Positions 39,526 through 46,564 of a stretch of 64,000 bases of DNA are shown piece after piece; the stretch's first letter is position 1, and the number at the start of each line of letters is the position of its first letter. The DNA is from Pleomorphomonas sp. PLEO (GTDB lineage Bacteria; Pseudomonadota; Alphaproteobacteria; Rhizobiales; Pleomorphomonadaceae), in assembly GCF_041320595.1 (NCBI RefSeq), contig NZ_CP166625.1, positions 2,057,501 through 2,121,500 on the forward strand. The letters run 5' to 3'. Position numbers and translations under genes: made by a program. The notes beneath the pieces were generated by a model. That model was not told the DNA's origin. It saw only the letters and a list, made by a program, of their open reading frames with translations, and ran no database searches.

Positions 39526-40239
39526 TTAAGGCAAGAGAACCCCAACGATCTTCATGATCTTGGCCTCTACGGTAGGGATCTTCAGCTCAAGAGTCTGACC
39601 GAACTGCTTGAGAATGTAGGCCGGCTCGACTCGCTTCGGAGAGTCGTCGAAGTCTGCGGAGAACTCTGCTTCTGCCACATCGAGGTATTGCCCTGCGTAG
39701 ACCAGCGGGGTCTCACCTTCGATTTGATCCCAGAGAACAATCACATCATCAAATTTGCGCACGGGCGCCTTGGGATGAATGAAAATCGTCTCGCCGGCGC
39801 GGAACCGCGGGCTCATGTGCATGTCGGGGATTTGGATGGCGAAGGCGCCAGGCACGTTGGCGAGCCACGGCGGGCAATCAGTCTCGGATCTCATTGCATC
39901 GGGAAGAGCGAACTCGCCGAGGAGTCCGGCCGTATTCTGGATGAATAGCGGAATCCTGCCGGGCCTGGCATCAGGGATCGCGAACTTGGGCTGCTGCGCC
40001 GCCATCGAGTCGACGACGAACTTGTCGAAGTTTGCCGGGTTGATGGTCGGGTTGATCATATTGATCGTGACACCGAACGCGCGGCCGAGAGCCATCAATT
40101 GCTCAAGCGTCGGTTCTTTCTTGCCGGTCTCAAACCTGCTGATGGTCGAGATGGAAACGCCGCTTCTTTCAGCAAGCGCGGTTTGATCCCATCCCCTCTC
40201 AGCGCGGAGCATCACAAGCCGCTTCCCGGTTTCTGACAT
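39526..40239 (-). CDS. CI-like phage repressor (HTH + S24 peptidase-like domain without the Ser nucleophile)
   Basis: This is a 237-residue protein. The start is ATG 40239 with AAAGG upstream (an in-frame TTG lies 6 nt earlier). The N-terminal XRE-type HTH ('DQTALAERSGVSISTISRFETGKKEPTLEQLMALGRAF', read as adjacent motifs) is followed by a LexA/CI C-terminal domain: 'VPGAFAIQIPDMHMSPRFRAGETIFIHP' (in parts) and 'KFDDVIVLW'. Where S24 proteins have S-M-x-P, this has H-M-S-P, so RecA-stimulated self-cleavage is doubtful. Divergent from the Cro-like gene across TTTTC-N6-GAAAA operators, it is the likely maintenance repressor of this prophage. Confidence 0.8.
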   Translation of the reverse strand: MSETGKRLVMLRAERGWDQTALAERSGVSISTISRFETGKKEPTLEQLMALGRAFGVTINMINPTINPANFDKFVVDSMAAQQPKFAIPDARPGRIPLFIQNTAGLLGEFALPDAMRSETDCPPWLANVPGAFAIQIPDMHMSPRFRAGETIFIHPKAPVRKFDDVIVLWDQIEGETPLVYAGQYLDVAEAEFSADFDDSPKRVEPAYILKQFGQTLELKIPTVEAKIMKIVGVLLP

Positions 40240-40313
40240 TGTCAAGCCTTTCTAATTTGGCGGACCATTCTCCTTTGGTTGGCGTGGAAATCCCAGGGCT
40301 GAGATGGTTTTCG

Positions 40314-40329
40314 TTTTCGGGAATGAAAA
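40314..40329. promoter_or_regulatory. Repressor operator 1 (TTTTC-GGGAAT-GAAAA)
   Basis: A perfect 5-bp dyad with 6-nt spacer in the gap between the divergent repressor and Cro-like genes. An extra TTTTC lies at 40308-40312, as it also does before the matching site at 56544. Confidence 0.6.
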
Positions 40330-40335
40330 TTCATG

Positions 40336-40364
40336 TTGACTTACGTGTTTTCATATCTGAAAAT
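40336..40364 (+). promoter_or_regulatory. Candidate rightward promoter (pR-like)
   Basis: -35 TTGACT (40336-40341), 17-nt spacer, -10 GAAAAT (40359-40364). The -10 is the right half of operator 2, so repressor binding would block it. It serves the Cro-like gene and probably the 40.4-50.8 kb operon. Confidence 0.5.
40348..40363. promoter_or_regulatory. Repressor operator 2 (TTTTC-ATATCT-GAAAA)
   Basis: A perfect dyad with the same half-sites and spacing as operator 1, 8 bp before the Cro-like start and covering the -10. Confidence 0.6.
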
Positions 40365-40370
40365 GCAGCC

Positions 40371-40586
40371 ATGAAAAAGAACCTCAACGACTGGCTCATC
40401 CAGCAGGGCATCAACAGGAAGACGTTCGCTTCTTCTGTGAAGAGCAGCCCTTCGACGGTAACGCGCTTGCTGAATGAAAATGGTGTTCCAGACCTAGAGC
40501 TGGCCTTGAGGATCGAGGCTTTCACCGGTGGCTGGATGACGTGTTCCGATTGGGTAGATACCCAAGAGGGCGTCATTTCCGGGTGA
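40371..40586 (+). CDS. Cro-like regulator
   Basis: This is a 71-residue small HTH protein ('KTFASSVKSSPSTVTRLLNENGVPDLELALRIEAFTGG' pattern, helix-turn-helix at about 17-40). The start codon is 8 bp after operator 2. The position opposite the repressor and first in the rightward operon is that of Cro. Dimer formation and site choice are inferred. Confidence 0.72.
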   Translation: MKKNLNDWLIQQGINRKTFASSVKSSPSTVTRLLNENGVPDLELALRIEAFTGGWMTCSDWVDTQEGVISG

Positions 40587-40661
40587 TGGTGGGTCTCTCG
40601 AGCGGTGCATTTCTGTTCTCCGTTTGCCGATGAACAAAACCTACCACTAGGAAAAATTACA

Positions 40662-40997
40662 ATGTCGGAAAATCCTTCATTAAAAATGGAAGTTATGTCT
40701 TCGCCCGCTGGAGCAATCCAGTTCATGCGGACGATCGCCGAACGCGCCATCATTTTGAGGATGGAGCGCGCGGCCACCAGAGAGCGTGCCATCGCCGATA
40801 TTGCGAAGGAGCGTGGGCTCGGGACTTGGCTCAAGCGCCTCGTGTATTGCGAGCCGGTTTCGGACTCCGCGTCGAACCTATTCAAGCTCACCGCGGCCCT
40901 GGAAAAGGAGATCTCCGAGAAGGAGCGTAGGCTCGAGCATGATCGCGCCATTGTCCGTGCTGTGCAGCAATGCGCGCCGCTTCGGATGGCAGGGTGA
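40662..40997 (+). CDS. Hypothetical phage helical protein
   Basis: This is a 111-residue protein from ATG 40662 (AGGAAAA upstream). Strongly helical: 'AIQFMRTIAERAIILRMERAATRERAIADIAKER', then a coiled-coil end ('ALEKEISEKERRLEHDRAIV'). Its stop overlaps the methylase start. The function is unknown. Confidence 0.55.
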   Translation: MSENPSLKMEVMSSPAGAIQFMRTIAERAIILRMERAATRERAIADIAKERGLGTWLKRLVYCEPVSDSASNLFKLTAALEKEISEKERRLEHDRAIVRAVQQCAPLRMAG

Positions 40998-41647
40998 TGT
41001 CCACCAACTGGCCCTTCGGAGATCTCCCATACTTCGGTTTTGATATCGGCTGGATCGATTTCCCATGGGCTTTTGATCTCTGGAGCGAGACCGGAAACGA
41101 GAAAAGCCCGCAGGCTTATTACGACACCATGACGGTAGATGAAGCCTGCGACATGCCGATCGGGCAACTATTCGCCAAGGACTCGATCGCCCTCATTTGG
41201 ATGACGCATCCTATGCTCGATCGCCAGATGAAGGTGATCTCCGCTTGGGGCATGAGGTTCGTTACCTCCGGCGTCTGGGTGAAGCGAAACAGCTACACGG
41301 GGAATTTGGCTTTCGGCCCTGGCTACTGGCTCCGCTGCGCTTCTGAGCCTTTCGTGCTCGCTACCATGGGCAGCCCTGAGATCAAGTCGAGGAGCATCCG
41401 CACGGTCATCGAAGGCCCAGCACGAGGCCATTCAGTGAAGCCTGAACAGGCTTACGCGGTGGCCGAGCGCATGTGCCCCGATGGTCGGCGCCTGGATCTC
41501 TTCTCGCGCAAGACGCGCCCTGGCTGGACGTCATGGGGAAACCAGTCAGGTCTCCTCGACAACCAGCCCCGAGCACCCAAACGGGCACTGGTCCCCGCCC
41601 AGGCCGAGATCAAGCCAGCCGACTTCTTCGGCGAGGCTCTTCCCTAA
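40997..41647 (+). CDS. MT-A70 family adenine methyltransferase
   Basis: This is a 216-residue protein. The catalytic motif is DFPW at 21-24 (family DPPW), with 'ALIWMTHPML', 'WGMRFVTSGVWVK', 'WLRCASEPFVLATMG' and 'DGRRLDLFSRKTRPGW' following in the usual order. It methylates N6-adenine in DNA, probably to hide phage DNA from host restriction or to time gene expression. It lies early in the rightward replication operon; no cognate nuclease is seen beside it. Confidence 0.8.
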   Translation: MSTNWPFGDLPYFGFDIGWIDFPWAFDLWSETGNEKSPQAYYDTMTVDEACDMPIGQLFAKDSIALIWMTHPMLDRQMKVISAWGMRFVTSGVWVKRNSYTGNLAFGPGYWLRCASEPFVLATMGSPEIKSRSIRTVIEGPARGHSVKPEQAYAVAERMCPDGRRLDLFSRKTRPGWTSWGNQSGLLDNQPRAPKRALVPAQAEIKPADFFGEALP

Positions 41648-41657
41648 GGAGCGACAC

Positions 41658-42512
41658 ATGGCAAGGCCGCGTGGATCAAAGAACAAACCAAAGTCGGAGC
41701 CATCGACGGCTTCGACCAAGAAGCCAGAGCTGCGCGTGGTGGGCGGTGGTAATGCGGGAACGATCGGGGACAACTCCGACCAGCAGCTACGCGCTCTCAC
41801 CATGCACTACAAGACGCGCTACCTCGAGGCGCTTGCCAGGAAAAAGGAAGCCGATGCGGCGCTGAAGAACGCATGCAAGTCAATCAAGGCTGATCTCGGC
41901 GACACCGGGCTGAAGGACATCAAACTCCTGATCGAGATTGACAGCGCCGGAAACAACTCGATCGTCAAGCAGACTATTGAGCACCTGATGCGTTGCGCCG
42001 CATGGGCAGGTCTGCCCGTTGGGACGCAAGCCACGCTCTTTGATGATGACCGCAGGACCTTGCTCGAGAAGGCCGGAGAAGAAGGTGAGTACGCCGGTCT
42101 CAACGGGAAGAACCCGCAAAGCCCGCATCATCCCGGCAGCGAGCTTGACCAAGCCTGGATGGCCGCATGGTACAAGGGCCAGGACCAACTCAAGCAGGTC
42201 TTCCTCAAAAACAACGAGACGAAGATTCTGCGCCCCGTCGAAACGCAACAGCGCGCCGACGATGATGATGCTGATGCCGCTCTCGCCGCCGAGGCGGACG
42301 ACGGGGATGTTGGTCCTGAAGATGATCTCGACGATCAGGATACTGACGGTGCCCCGTTTGATCGCCCTGGCCGCGTCGTCAACGGCATCGAGATCGTCGG
42401 CGAGGAGCCGGCAGGCCTTGCGCCAGCCCCGGACATCAAGTGGCCCGATGGTGCCGGCAAAGATGCCGATCTCCGTCCTCGCCATCTGGCCCAGGATAAT
42501 TCGGAGCTCTGA
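41658..42512 (+). CDS. Hypothetical phage protein
   Basis: This is a 284-residue protein from ATG 41658 (TAAGGAG 8 nt upstream). The N-terminus is basic and Ser/Lys-rich ('ARPRGSKNKPKSEPS'), the middle helical ('YLEALARKKEADAALKNACKSI'), and the C-terminus very acidic ('DDDDADAALAAEADDGDVGPEDDLDD'). A replication- or recombination-associated role is possible from position only. Confidence 0.55.
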   Translation: MARPRGSKNKPKSEPSTASTKKPELRVVGGGNAGTIGDNSDQQLRALTMHYKTRYLEALARKKEADAALKNACKSIKADLGDTGLKDIKLLIEIDSAGNNSIVKQTIEHLMRCAAWAGLPVGTQATLFDDDRRTLLEKAGEEGEYAGLNGKNPQSPHHPGSELDQAWMAAWYKGQDQLKQVFLKNNETKILRPVETQQRADDDDADAALAAEADDGDVGPEDDLDDQDTDGAPFDRPGRVVNGIEIVGEEPAGLAPAPDIKWPDGAGKDADLRPRHLAQDNSEL

Positions 42513-42514
42513 TC

Positions 42515-42823
42515 ATGTCGGGACGCCAAGCACCAAAGACAGCAGCCATTCTGGCAGAGCTGCGCAAGGATAATACGCGGACCTCCAAGGAGATCGGCGA
42601 GCTGCTTGGCGTCCATGACTCCTATGTGCGGATAGTCGCCGCGGAGAACAACATTACGCTCTCCGCCAAGCGTGGACGCCCTTTCATATGGCTATCCAAG
42701 GAGAACATGGCGTTCGTGAGGTGGCAGGCGGCGATCAACCACTGCAGCAATAACGAAATGATCAACGCCATCGTCACCGATCAGCGTCTCGACGCCCAAG
42801 AAAAAGCCGGAGCGCACAAATGA
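42515..42823 (+). CDS. Small HTH-like phage protein
   Basis: This is a 102-residue protein. 'TRTSKEIGELLGVHDSYVRIVAAENN' reads as a helix-turn-helix, followed by a basic stretch ('SAKRGRPFIWL'). It overlaps the resolvase gene by 4 nt. A DNA-binding accessory role is likely. Confidence 0.55.
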   Translation: MSGRQAPKTAAILAELRKDNTRTSKEIGELLGVHDSYVRIVAAENNITLSAKRGRPFIWLSKENMAFVRWQAAINHCSNNEMINAIVTDQRLDAQEKAGAHK

Positions 42824-43473
42824 TCCTCGCCGGTCTTGATATCGCCTCCACCACTGGCCTCGCTATCCTCGACGGAGACAAGGCTATCACCGCGACATGG
42901 AAGGCGCCGAAGCGCAAGGGCTACGTCTTCGGTGACGACGAGAAGAAGAACATCGACCCTCTCCATAGCGGACAGATCGGCTGTTCGTTTGAAGATTACC
43001 TTCGGTCATGGCTGGTCGACAACCGCGTCGAGTATGTCGCGATCGAGCAGCCGCTGCGAAGCGACGCCAAGCGCAAGAAAACGACCGTCGACACCTCGTC
43101 TCGATTTGCAGGCAATGCCATCAAGACGGAGGTCGTTCCGATCACCAGCATGGCGACGATCTATCGGCTCTACGGGCTGTCATTCCTGGCCCTGTCGGTC
43201 TGTGCCCGCTTCGGCATCCCGGCGCGCATGGTGAACCAGAGCGAGTGGCGCAAGGCCTTCTTGGGCAATGGTTCGCCCAAGGACGCGAAGCAGGCCGCCG
43301 TCGCACAGTGCAAGCGCCTCGGCATCGCGTTTTCTTCCGTTGATGCCTGTGAGGCTATCGGCGTGGCCTGGTGGTTGCGTGGCGAACTCTTCCCCCAGCG
43401 GTTCGCCGCTGCCGACAGCCTTTTCAATCTGCCGCCCACGCCGGACGGAAGATCCGCCACCGCGTCGGGCTGA
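42820..43473 (+). CDS. RuvC-like Holliday-junction resolvase
   Basis: This is a 217-residue protein. RNase H-fold catalytic acids: Asp7 in 'GLDIASTTGLA', Glu76 in 'YVAIEQPL', and the acidic pair near residue 174 in 'SVDACEAIGVAWW'. The distribution fits RuvC-type phage resolvases that resolve branched DNA before packaging. It would work with the recombination proteins of the leftward operon. Confidence 0.78.
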   Translation: MILAGLDIASTTGLAILDGDKAITATWKAPKRKGYVFGDDEKKNIDPLHSGQIGCSFEDYLRSWLVDNRVEYVAIEQPLRSDAKRKKTTVDTSSRFAGNAIKTEVVPITSMATIYRLYGLSFLALSVCARFGIPARMVNQSEWRKAFLGNGSPKDAKQAAVAQCKRLGIAFSSVDACEAIGVAWWLRGELFPQRFAAADSLFNLPPTPDGRSATASG

Positions 43474-43535
43474 CCACTCTCCTCCCTGGCCACACGCGGG
43501 AGCCGGACCCTGCCGGCGGCTTTCCTCCCAAACTT

Positions 43536-43559
43536 GCCCCAGGCTGAGAAGCTTGGGGC
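43536..43559 (+). terminator. Hairpin after the resolvase gene
   Basis: GCCCCA-G-GCT pairs with AGC-TT-GGGGC around a GAG loop, followed by the pyrimidine tract TCCTTCTCC. It may reduce readthrough into the next gene. Another GC-rich fold (GGGAGCC... to ...CTCCC) precedes it at 43,498-43,529. Confidence 0.35.
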
Positions 43560-43601
43560 TCCTTCTCCAAGCGCATCAATGGCGCGGAGGGTGAATCTGA
43601 A

Positions 43602-44687
43602 ATGACCACTCCATCGAAGGCTGAGATTGAAGCCGGCCTAAACGCTCTCTGTAAAGCCGGTTCGCATAAGATCAACTTTGAACTTCACCCCGACTACGTC
43701 GATGAAGTTATCGGTGGCATCATTCTCGCCGCCCGCGCTGCACACTCGGATGAGCCTGTCGGGAAGGCGAAGAAGATCACCTGCACTTCGGCTAATACCT
43801 TAGCCGTTTTCTCTGCGGACGAGGTCCCGCCGGGGACTGAGCTATATCTCGCCCCGCCAGCGCCGGCCGTGGCTATCAAGCCGCTGGGGTGGCGCAATAC
43901 TGGCTATGGGTGGTTGAGGGCTGAAAGCCTAGGATTTGTTCGAGAGATTCTGGCGGCCGACCCCCAGCTTGAGCAGAAAAAGGTCCAAGCACAGGCCCAA
44001 TATGAAAAGTGCGTCCGGTTGGCGCTGGTTGATGCTCCTACCCCAGATCATTCCGGTGACGTCACCAACATGATCCCCGCCGGGTGGAAGTTGGTGCCGG
44101 AGATCCCCACCAAAGAGATGGCCCACGCGGCTGCGGGCGCCCATTACGGAAAAAGGCAGGTAGATCAAATTGGCGTCGTCGGTATTGACGTGACCGCCAA
44201 CGACATCAACTACACATTCCTGCAGGCTTTCCGGAGGTTTTGGAAAGGTGCGCTTCTCGCCGCTCCCGAGCCGCCCGTCAGCGCTTCGGAAATCCCGAAT
44301 AGCTCGGCCGACGTAGCTGATTGCGACGCCGACTATGCCGAGATCGGGCGCGAGATCGTTTCCATTATCGGCCGCGAGGTCGACGATCCCGAAAGCCCGC
44401 TACACGATTGGGCCCCGGCCGAGACCTATGGCGAGGTCATCAGCGATCTCATCGACATGATCGACGAGGCGAAGGCTGGGCCGTCGGCCGACCCCGTCAA
44501 GGAGCAGATGGCGGAGGCGCTGAACCTAGTCTTTGACAATGTCGAGAGACCGCCGGAGCGGAACTGCACTTGTCACGTAAACCCTCCCTGCAGCGATTGC
44601 GTCGACTATGGCGGGCTGCGGGAAATGTTCGAGGCGGTCGATACCGCCCTAGACGCCTATAAGGCCAGCAGGGAGCCGCGCCCATGA
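43602..44687 (+). CDS. Hypothetical phage protein
   Basis: This is a 361-residue protein. It contains 'AGLNALCKAGSHKINFELHPDYVDEVIGGII', two 'AAP'-type segments ('LYLAPPAPAVAIKPLGWR', 'LLAAPEPPVSASE'), 'MIPAGWKLVPEIPTKEM', and a C-terminal Cys cluster ('NCTCHVNPPCSDCVDYGGLRE'). It looks like a mosaic of small phage modules of unknown function, some of which bind metal. Confidence 0.55.
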   Translation: MTTPSKAEIEAGLNALCKAGSHKINFELHPDYVDEVIGGIILAARAAHSDEPVGKAKKITCTSANTLAVFSADEVPPGTELYLAPPAPAVAIKPLGWRNTGYGWLRAESLGFVREILAADPQLEQKKVQAQAQYEKCVRLALVDAPTPDHSGDVTNMIPAGWKLVPEIPTKEMAHAAAGAHYGKRQVDQIGVVGIDVTANDINYTFLQAFRRFWKGALLAAPEPPVSASEIPNSSADVADCDADYAEIGREIVSIIGREVDDPESPLHDWAPAETYGEVISDLIDMIDEAKAGPSADPVKEQMAEALNLVFDNVERPPERNCTCHVNPPCSDCVDYGGLREMFEAVDTALDAYKASREPRP

Positions 44688-44887
44688 CCGCGCTCCCATG
44701 CAACTTCGTCCAAGTCAGCGCCGATCGCATCAAATGCACCACATGCGGCGCGCTGTTCCATACCGGCACCTCCGATCGGGCCTGCCAGCACCGGCCATCG
44801 CAAAGCAGCCCCCGGCCCAGCACCCACGCCCTGCGACCGTTTGAGCGCGGGATGATGCGGAAGTCGGACAAGCCGAGCAACCGGTAA
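44684..44887 (+). CDS. Small zinc-motif phage protein
   Basis: This is a 67-residue protein. 'IKCTTCGALFHTG' plus 'DRACQHRP' gives a C-x2-C...C-x-H site, with a basic Pro/Ser-rich C-terminus. The start overlaps the previous stop (ATGA). Nucleic-acid or protein binding is likely. Confidence 0.55.
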   Translation: MTALPCNFVQVSADRIKCTTCGALFHTGTSDRACQHRPSQSSPRPSTHALRPFERGMMRKSDKPSNR

Positions 44888-45162
44888 TGGCCAAGGACCC
44901 TCGGGAAGGGCTCACCCCTACGGTTGTTCGCGCGTCTCTACTGCATTTGGTTAAGCAGCACAAAGACTTAACTCGGCACACGCCGGATGAGTGTTGGTTG
45001 CATATCAAGCCTGAAGACGCGGTTCGCCTCGCCGCCGCCGAGCGATGGCTGGAGGAAATGGAACTCCAGAATATCGAGCTCAAGCAGGAGATCTATGGCC
45101 TCCGTAAGCGCAACGAGAATCTGATCGAAGACATCAAGAAGTATGAGCGTGGGCAAAAATGA
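44887..45162 (+). CDS. Small coiled-coil phage protein
   Basis: This is a 91-residue protein. 'IKPEDAVRLAAAERWLEEMELQNIELKQEI' (in overlapping heptads) to the C-terminus is a coiled coil. It overlaps the primase start by 4 nt; possibly a primase or helicase partner. Confidence 0.5.
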   Translation: MAKDPREGLTPTVVRASLLHLVKQHKDLTRHTPDECWLHIKPEDAVRLAAAERWLEEMELQNIELKQEIYGLRKRNENLIEDIKKYERGQK

Positions 45163-46355
45163 GCAGGTATCGGGACGACAAGGCGGAAATTCAGAGGGGG
45201 CTTGAGCAGAACATTGAGGGGCTGCTCACGAGGTATTTCCCCGGCTGGATGACCAACCCGAACAAGACCAAGGCCCTGCTCACCCCGAAGCAAAAGGGAA
45301 AGATTATTTCCTCCAGCTTTCAAGTCGATCTCGTCGGCCAACATAAAGGACAGTGGTATCGCCACTCGCAACATAAAGGCGGCCATCTACTCGCCCTGAT
45401 TTTTTACGCGGAACGCAATGGTGACCTCCCGACAAGCAAGGCCGATTGGGCTGATGCATACGGCTATGCCCGGGAATTCCTCGGCATCCGATCGGACAGG
45501 CCAGAAGAGACCCCAGACGAGAAGGCTACCCGCGAGCGCAGGCAGCAAAAAGAGCGGGAAGACAGCGAGCGGAAGCAGGCAGCGGCTGCGAAGGAGAAGG
45601 CTCGGTATGACGCTTGGCGCTCGGGAACCGCATTGGACATCTTCGATAACTGCCTTCCCCTTCTTGGCAGCCATGGTGAATCCTATCTTGTCGTCGCGCG
45701 TGGGCTCCCCCCAGTCAGCGAGTGGCCATGGTCGCCTGTAAACGATATTCGCTTTCACCCATCGCTTGATTACGATCTCCAGCGCGAAGGCTTCGGCCGC
45801 CACCCCGCCGTTGTAATGGCGGTGCGCGATGCCTTTGGTGCCGTCATCGCGATCTGGAAGATCTATCTCGACCACGTGAAGCCTGACAAATCTGATGCTG
45901 TGCCAGAACCCAAGCTCGGCTTTGGACCGGCCGGCGGCGGCGCTGTCAGGATCGGCGGAGATGGGCCGCGCATCGGGGCCATTGAGGGCGTGGAGTCCGC
46001 GCTGTCGACTTGGGTGCTCCACGGCTTTGCCTATCCGATGTGGGCCATGCTCTCGACATCAGGAATAATCGGCTTCGACCCCCCCATCTTCGTCAACCGC
46101 ATCGACTATTTCCCCGACGGGGATCTTGGCCGATTTAAAAAAGGCGGCAAAGACAAGAATGCCGGCTCACAAGAAGCGAAGGCCTTTAATCAAAAGAAGG
46201 CCTATCCAGAAGACGTGGATGAACCGCCGGGATTGAAGGCCGCCAAGACTGGCGCAGCGCGTACCGGCGCCATGGGCATCAAGACCGTCATCAACGACCA
46301 GCCGATCCACGGCGACGGAAATACCATTCTCAAGGCATTGAAAGGATTGCTCTGA
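45159..46355 (+). CDS. Phage DNA primase with Toprim domain
   Basis: This is a 398-residue protein. The N-terminal half has a charged helix ('EKATRERRQQKEREDSERKQ'); no zinc finger is seen. The Toprim signature is 'IGAIEGVESALS' (Glu near residue 275) and 'DYFPDGDLG' (D-x-D near 316). It is followed in the operon by a DnaB-like helicase, forming the replication pair. It would lay RNA primers on phage DNA. The missing zinc finger is common in this alphaproteobacterial phage family. Confidence 0.75.
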   Translation: MSRYRDDKAEIQRGLEQNIEGLLTRYFPGWMTNPNKTKALLTPKQKGKIISSSFQVDLVGQHKGQWYRHSQHKGGHLLALIFYAERNGDLPTSKADWADAYGYAREFLGIRSDRPEETPDEKATRERRQQKEREDSERKQAAAAKEKARYDAWRSGTALDIFDNCLPLLGSHGESYLVVARGLPPVSEWPWSPVNDIRFHPSLDYDLQREGFGRHPAVVMAVRDAFGAVIAIWKIYLDHVKPDKSDAVPEPKLGFGPAGGGAVRIGGDGPRIGAIEGVESALSTWVLHGFAYPMWAMLSTSGIIGFDPPIFVNRIDYFPDGDLGRFKKGGKDKNAGSQEAKAFNQKKAYPEDVDEPPGLKAAKTGAARTGAMGIKTVINDQPIHGDGNTILKALKGLL

Positions 46356-46564
46356 TGCACCTGATGCGTGGCGCATATCGCAACGTGCTGTTCCGTCTGG
46401 ACGGCGTCGACTATCTGGCCAAGGCGCTGATCTTCATCCCCGGCCTCGGTGAGAAGATCTCTCTCGAAAAAGACGGGCAGTTCCGGGAGTTCCGGGTGGT
46501 GGCCATGGCACAGACGGCACAGCAAGTCGTCGTCGGTATCGAGGAGATCCAAGCCAATGCGTGA
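46355..46564 (+). CDS. Small hypothetical phage protein
   Basis: This is a 69-residue protein ('HLMRGAYRNVLFRLDGVDYL', 'EFRVVAMAQTAQQVVVGIEEI'), beta-rich. It starts on the last base of the primase gene and overlaps the methylase gene by 8 nt. The function is unknown. Confidence 0.5.
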   Translation: MHLMRGAYRNVLFRLDGVDYLAKALIFIPGLGEKISLEKDGQFREFRVVAMAQTAQQVVVGIEEIQANA

